This document shows positions 5,913-10,387 of a DNA stretch of 10,387 nt, in pieces (position 1 is the stretch's first letter; each line of letters starts with the position of its first letter). The notes under the pieces are model-generated. The model saw only the letters and a program-made list of their open reading frames with translations, had not been told where the DNA came from and searched no databases. Source of the stretch: an uncultured Clostridium sp. (GTDB taxonomy: Bacteria; Bacillota_I; Bacilli_A; RF39; UBA660); the NCBI GenBank assembly GCA_945788325.1, contig CALZLL010000026.1, forward strand, positions 1 to 10,387, read 5' to 3'. Position numbers and translations under genes: made by a program.

Positions 5913-6470
5913 ATGACGATAGAAAAGAAAAATCCAATTATATTTATAGTATCTGGCAAAGCTAATTCTGGTAAAGATACTTCTTGTGAACTTATAAATA
6001 ATTATGTTAAATTAAAAAGTATTAAATCAGTTAACTTACAATTTTCTTCTTACATAAAGATGTATGCAAAAGTAATATCTGGTTGGGATGGTAATGAAGA
6101 TACTAAACCAAGAAGTTTACTTCAAGAACTAGGGACAAATATTATTAGAAATAAAATAGATAATGAGTTTTTTATTAAAAGAATAATTGGTGATATAAAG
6201 GTATATTCTTATTATTGCGACGTTATAACGATAAGTGATGCAAGGCTTCCTATTGAAATGGATAGTATAGCAAGTGAGTTTAATAATGTATACAAAATAA
6301 GTATAGAAAGGCCAAACTTTAATAATAATTTAAATAATACTGAGAAAAAACACATAACCGAAGTGGCTTTAGATAATTATGATGATTATGATTATAAATT
6401 AGTAAATGATGGTACTATTGAAGATTTAAATAAAAAAATAATAAAAATGGTAGACGAGGTGTTAAAATGA
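5913..6470 (+). CDS. P-loop kinase, deoxynucleoside monophosphate kinase-like
   Basis: The 185-aa cytoplasmic protein has a Walker A loop near the N-terminus (GKANSGKDT, residues 15-23), where GKDT is typical of the dNMP kinase (phage T4 gene 1 type) group. ISDARLPIEMDSI (107-119), IERP (131-134), HITEVALD (147-154) and NDGTIEDL (165-172) fit the order seen in that group: a DxRxPxE motif, then H-x-(S/T)-E, then an N-x-G-T-x-E-x-L tail. It probably phosphorylates a nucleotide or related small molecule with ATP, but the substrate cannot be read from the sequence. The start is ATG 5913 after AAGGAGG (5902-5908). An in-frame TTG at 5883 lies inside the T-box terminator and is not credible. The end overlaps alaS by 4 bp (ATGA), so the two are coupled and share alanine T-box control. 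Confidence 0.75.
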   Translation: MTIEKKNPIIFIVSGKANSGKDTSCELINNYVKLKSIKSVNLQFSSYIKMYAKVISGWDGNEDTKPRSLLQELGTNIIRNKIDNEFFIKRIIGDIKVYSYYCDVITISDARLPIEMDSIASEFNNVYKISIERPNFNNNLNNTEKKHITEVALDNYDDYDYKLVNDGTIEDLNKKIIKMVDEVLK

Positions 6471-9151
6471 AAAAATTAACTAGTAGTGAAATTAGACAAA
6501 TGTTTTTAGATTTCTTTGAAAGTAAAGGACACATGGTTGTTCCATCAGCATCACTTATTCCTGATAATGATCCATCTCTTTTATGGATTAATGCTGGAGT
6601 TGCGCCACTTAAGAAATATTTTGATGGCAGAGAAATTCCGCCAAAAAGAAGACTTACAAACTCTCAAAAGTGCATACGTACAAATGATATAGAAAGTGTT
6701 GGAGATACTTATCATCATACTTTTTTTGAAATGCTTGGTAATTTTTCTATTGGTGATTACTTTAGAGATGAAGCATTAGAGTATGCGTGGGAACTTTTAA
6801 CTAGTTCTGATTGGTATGCGATAGACAAAGAAAAATTATACGTAACGGTTTATCCAGATGATAAAGAAACGTATGATAGATGGGTTTCTTTAGGATTAGA
6901 TAAAAGTCATATTATTAAGTGTGAAGGAAACTTTTGGGACATTGGACCAGGTCCTTGTGGTCCAGATTCAGAAATATTCTATGATAGGGGAGAAGAATAT
7001 GACAAAAGAGGTCCTGAATTGATAGAAAAAGAAATAGATAATGATAGATATATTGAAATATGGAATAATGTTTTTAGTCAGTTTAATCATGTTGATGGTA
7101 TGAAAAGAAAAGATTTTCCTGAACTTCCTCATAAAAATATAGACACTGGTATGGGTCTTGAAAGATTAGTATGTACTTTGCAAAATTGTAAAACAAATTA
7201 TGATACTGATTTATTTAGTCCAATAATTAGAAAAATAGAAGAATTATCTGGTGTTACATATACTGACCAAAAAGAAATAAGATCAATTGCGGATCACATT
7301 AAAACATTAACCTTTGCTTTATCTGACGGAGCTAGTTTTTCTAATGAAGGAAGAGGATATGTATTAAGACGTATTTTAAGACGTGCGTCTCGTTTTGGAA
7401 GAACTTTAGGTATTAATGAACCTTTTATGTATAAATTAACTGATAGCGTAATCGAAATAATGAAATATGCGTATCCATACTTATCGGAACATAAAGAAGT
7501 AGTTGATAGGCAAATAAAAAAAGAGGAGGAAACATTTCTAAAAACTTTGTCTTCAGGTGAAAAAAGACTAAAAGAACTTACTTTAGGTGGTAAAAAAATA
7601 ACCGGGGAAGACGTCTTTAAATTATATGATACATATGGTTTTCCTTACGAGCTTACAAAGGAGATTTTAAGTGAACAAAATATTGAAATAAACAAAGAAG
7701 AATTTGATAAATGTATGGAAAACCAAAGGTCAATGGCAAGAAGTGCTGCTAAAAAAACTTCTGGTATGGCAGTTCAAGGAGATATAGTTAATTTTAAAGA
7801 AGAAAGTATTTTTACTGGATATGATGAATTACAGACCACCGCAAAGGTAATTTTTGTTGGGGATTTAGAAGGAAATGTATCAGATATATATTCTGAAGGA
7901 ATAATAATTACGGATAAAACTCCTTTTTACGCAACAATGGGTGGCCAAGAAGGTGACGTTGGAACAATTGCAGGTAATGGTATTAAAGCAGATGTATTAA
8001 AAACTGAAAAAGCTCCTAATGGACAAAGTATGCATTACGTACGAATTATTGAGGGAGATATTAACGTTGGTGATACAATTACTTTAGTAGTTGATAAAGA
8101 AAATAGATTTACTACTTGTCAAAACCACTCAGCAACTCATCTGCTTCAAAAATCTTTACAAGAAGTACTAGGTAATGATGTTACTCAAGCCGGTAGCTTC
8201 GTTAACCAAGAAACATTAAGGTTTGACTTTAAGTATGTTGGTAAGATAACTGATAAAGATATAATAAAAGTTGAAGAAAAGGTAAATGAAAAAATTGATG
8301 CGTGTTATCCAGCTGAAATAAAAGAAATGGATATTGAAGATGCTAAAAAGATGGGTGCCATGGCATTATTTGGTGAAAAATATAAAGATGTCGTTCGCGT
8401 AGTTAAGTTTGGTAATTCGATAGAATTATGTGGTGGTACTCATGTTACTAATACTGGTAACATAAGACGCTTTGCGATAAAATCAGTTGAATCTAAGGGA
8501 CTTAATGTATATAGGATAGAAGCTGTTTGTGATACCAATTTAGAAATTGAATTATTTAAGATGATAAAACCATATAATGATGAAATGATACTATTATTAA
8601 AAAAAGCTAAAAAAATAGTAGCGGATGCTAATGAAAAGGGAATTAATTTAAATTTAGATCTGCAAATTTCAAATGAAAGACCGAAGTGTTATAAAGACAT
8701 TTTAGAAAATAAACAGGAAGTAGAAACATTAAGAAAAAAAGTTGCTGATTTAGATAAAAAATTGAATGAGGAACTTAGCAAAAAAGCATTATCAAAGACA
8801 GATGAATACGTAAATGAAAAAGTAAATGGTATTTATGGAGATGTAGTTATTAAGACATTTGAAAATGAAGACGCTTCCATGTTAAAAACTTTAGCAGGTG
8901 CAATTGAATCAAAGCTAAATAATGGAATAGTTTTACTTATTAATACTAAAGAAAATTCAATAAACTTTGTAGCTAAGGAAAATAATAATTTAAAAGATGT
9001 ATTTAACGTAGGAACGCTTATTAAAGATATTTCTAAAATTGCATCAGGAAATGGTGGTGGAAGTCCAACTTTTGCGCAAGGAGGCGGAACTGATCCTGAA
9101 AAGTTAGATATGATTTTATCATACGTAAATTCTAAAATAGTAAAAGAATAA
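6467..9151 (+). CDS. alaS: Alanyl-tRNA synthetase
   Basis: AlaRS charges tRNA-Ala with alanine and hydrolyses mischarged Ser/Gly-tRNA-Ala. The 894 aa include all domains. The class II catalytic core has NAGVAPLKKYF (42-52), RTNDIE (71-76) and the motif around HHTFFEMLGNFS (83-94), FWDIGPGPCGPDSE and motif 3 GMGLERL. The editing domain has HxxxH (His554, His558) and CxxxH (Cys655, His659) for zinc. A coiled-coil region lies around 700-770. The C-terminal C-Ala/DHHA1 domain ends with GGGSPTFAQGGG near 860-875. The start is ATG 6467, with GAGGTG at 6456-6461, overlapping the kinase stop by 4 bp. Expression should rise when tRNA-Ala is uncharged, through the T-box upstream. All key residues appear intact. 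Confidence 0.98.
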   Translation: MKKLTSSEIRQMFLDFFESKGHMVVPSASLIPDNDPSLLWINAGVAPLKKYFDGREIPPKRRLTNSQKCIRTNDIESVGDTYHHTFFEMLGNFSIGDYFRDEALEYAWELLTSSDWYAIDKEKLYVTVYPDDKETYDRWVSLGLDKSHIIKCEGNFWDIGPGPCGPDSEIFYDRGEEYDKRGPELIEKEIDNDRYIEIWNNVFSQFNHVDGMKRKDFPELPHKNIDTGMGLERLVCTLQNCKTNYDTDLFSPIIRKIEELSGVTYTDQKEIRSIADHIKTLTFALSDGASFSNEGRGYVLRRILRRASRFGRTLGINEPFMYKLTDSVIEIMKYAYPYLSEHKEVVDRQIKKEEETFLKTLSSGEKRLKELTLGGKKITGEDVFKLYDTYGFPYELTKEILSEQNIEINKEEFDKCMENQRSMARSAAKKTSGMAVQGDIVNFKEESIFTGYDELQTTAKVIFVGDLEGNVSDIYSEGIIITDKTPFYATMGGQEGDVGTIAGNGIKADVLKTEKAPNGQSMHYVRIIEGDINVGDTITLVVDKENRFTTCQNHSATHLLQKSLQEVLGNDVTQAGSFVNQETLRFDFKYVGKITDKDIIKVEEKVNEKIDACYPAEIKEMDIEDAKKMGAMALFGEKYKDVVRVVKFGNSIELCGGTHVTNTGNIRRFAIKSVESKGLNVYRIEAVCDTNLEIELFKMIKPYNDEMILLLKKAKKIVADANEKGINLNLDLQISNERPKCYKDILENKQEVETLRKKVADLDKKLNEELSKKALSKTDEYVNEKVNGIYGDVVIKTFENEDASMLKTLAGAIESKLNNGIVLLINTKENSINFVAKENNNLKDVFNVGTLIKDISKIASGNGGGSPTFAQGGGTDPEKLDMILSYVNSKIVKE

Positions 9152-9160
9152 GAGGTTGTT

Positions 9161-10285
9161 ATGGAAAAAGTAGAAACTTTAGATTTTGATGAAAAACCAA
9201 AGAAAAAAAGAAAGCTAAAAAAGTGGGTAAAAATATTATTTAGTATTATAACTATAGTAATTGTAGTACTAGCTATTATTATGGTTACGTTAAGTTATTT
9301 ATTATCTGCTCCATCTTTTAAAAGCCAAGTAGTAGATTTTAAAATTGAAAGTGGTTTATCGGTTTATTCGGTAGGAGAAAAATTAAAAAAAGAAGGAATT
9401 ATAAGAAATTATTTTGCTTATAAAACTTATGTTAAAATAAAAGGTATTAATGGTTATAAAGCAGGCGTTTATAAACTGGATAAGAGTTTACCAGTTAAGG
9501 ATATTGTTTCTATTTTAACAGGTAATTATTACAAAGAAAATGGAATTACAATTACGTTTAAAGAAGGAAAAACAATTAGGGGTGTTGCCAAGGAAATAGC
9601 TAAAAAAACTAATATAAAAGAAAGTGAAGTTTATGCGAAATTAGAAGATAAAGAATATATTGATAGTCTAATAAGTAAATATTGGTTTTTAACTGATAAA
9701 ATAAAAAATAATGATATATACTATCCATTAGAAGGTTATTTATTTCCTGATACTTATACTTTTTCTGAAAACGTAACTATAAGTCAAATTTTAGAAATAA
9801 TGCTTGATCAAAGTGATAAGGTATTTAGTAAGTATAAATCGTTAATTGATGCTAGTTCTTATAATATTAATGATATAGTAACACTTGCTTCACTAGTTGA
9901 ACAAGAAGGAATATATGAAAAAGATAGAAAACAAATAGCAGGTGTGTTTTATAATAGATTAAATGCTGGTATGTCATTAGGTAGTGATGTTACAACATAT
10001 TATGCATTCAAAATAGATTTAGGTTCAAGGGATTTGACTAAAAAAGAAATAAATACGTATAATCCATATAATACTAGGGGACCTAAAATGGCTGGTAAAT
10101 TACCAGTAGGAGCGATAAGTAACTTTGGTGAATCTTCACTAGATGCTGTTTTAAATCCAATCAAAAGTGATTGTTATTACTTCGTAGCGGATAAACAAGG
10201 TAATACTTACTTTACTAAGACTTATGAAGAACATCAAAAAATAATAAAACAGTTAAAAGAAACTGATAATTGGTTAGAGTGGTAA
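9161..10285 (+). CDS. mltG: MltG, endolytic murein transglycosylase (YceG family)
   Basis: MltG cleaves nascent glycan strands inside the chain at the membrane and is thought to set strand length. The 374-aa protein has a Lys-rich cytoplasmic N-terminus (residues 1-23), a membrane helix (about 24-50), a LysM-like segment (about 55-125) and the YceG catalytic domain. LASLVEQEG (242-250) contains the probable catalytic Glu247, in line with the Glu of the family ASxVExE motif. PYNTRGPKMAGKLPVGAISNFG (split here, 302-323) and SSLDAVLNP (325-333) match the conserved substrate-site region. It starts 9 nt after alaS at ATG 9161, with AGAGG (9151-9155) overlapping the alaS stop, so it belongs to the T-box operon. 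In Bacillus subtilis the mltG homologue (yrrL) is also near alaS, but with ruvX and small genes between; these are absent here. Confidence 0.95.
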   Translation: MEKVETLDFDEKPKKKRKLKKWVKILFSIITIVIVVLAIIMVTLSYLLSAPSFKSQVVDFKIESGLSVYSVGEKLKKEGIIRNYFAYKTYVKIKGINGYKAGVYKLDKSLPVKDIVSILTGNYYKENGITITFKEGKTIRGVAKEIAKKTNIKESEVYAKLEDKEYIDSLISKYWFLTDKIKNNDIYYPLEGYLFPDTYTFSENVTISQILEIMLDQSDKVFSKYKSLIDASSYNINDIVTLASLVEQEGIYEKDRKQIAGVFYNRLNAGMSLGSDVTTYYAFKIDLGSRDLTKKEINTYNPYNTRGPKMAGKLPVGAISNFGESSLDAVLNPIKSDCYYFVADKQGNTYFTKTYEEHQKIIKQLKETDNWLEW

Positions 10286-10348
10286 AAATTATTTATAAAA
10301 AAATAAAAAATTACAGAAAAAGAAAATTTGTAAAAAAAAACAATGCAG

Positions 10349-10385
10349 AAAAGATATTTTGTTATAAGCAGAATATCTTTTTTTG
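10349..10385 (+). terminator. Intrinsic terminator after mltG
   Basis: A 13-bp stem with one G-U pairs 10349-10361 with 10369-10381, loop TTATAAG (10362-10368). It continues into a run of T residues to 10384. It ends the kinase-alaS-mltG operon about 65 nt after the stop codon; the A-rich stretch before it holds nothing else visible. Confidence 0.85.
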
Positions 10386-10387
10386 TA

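Overview
The window comes from a very AT-rich, low-GC Gram-positive bacterium (Firmicutes/Bacilli type). The evidence is strong AGGAGG-like ribosome binding sites, extended -10 promoters, a T-box leader, a DivIB-type FtsQ and a MurG/MurB pair. TGA is used as a stop (the kinase ends in an ATGA overlap with alaS) and Trp is TGG, so the genetic code is standard and not the Mycoplasma one. An uncultured gut Bacilli lineage such as RF39 would fit, but that placement is inference. All genes lie on the + strand.

Layout: (1) 1-475 has no convincing gene. A hairpin at the left edge is followed by a consensus promoter and a region of about 295 nt that folds into tiled hairpins, a possible pseudoknot and a terminator. 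I read this as an unidentified structured RNA. (2) 476-850 is a small orphan protein gene of unknown function with its own promoter and terminator. (3) 932-3600 is a tight murG-murB-divIB operon making and dividing the cell wall: lipid II formation, UDP-MurNAc formation and the divisome. (4) 3740-5572 is a monocistronic gene for a large, cysteine-rich, Ig-like protein with a type IV prepilin N-terminus. (5) 5656-10285 is a second operon. It has a strong promoter and a T-box with an alanine (GCU) specifier, followed by a P-loop dNMP-kinase-like protein, alanyl-tRNA synthetase and the endolytic transglycosylase MltG, and ends in a terminator at the right edge.

Functionally, most of the window is peptidoglycan and division biology (MurG, MurB, DivIB, MltG) plus translation (AlaRS). 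The least explained parts are the structured RNA, the orphan 124-residue protein and the large pilin-like surface protein. No transposon, tRNA, rRNA or CRISPR array was seen.
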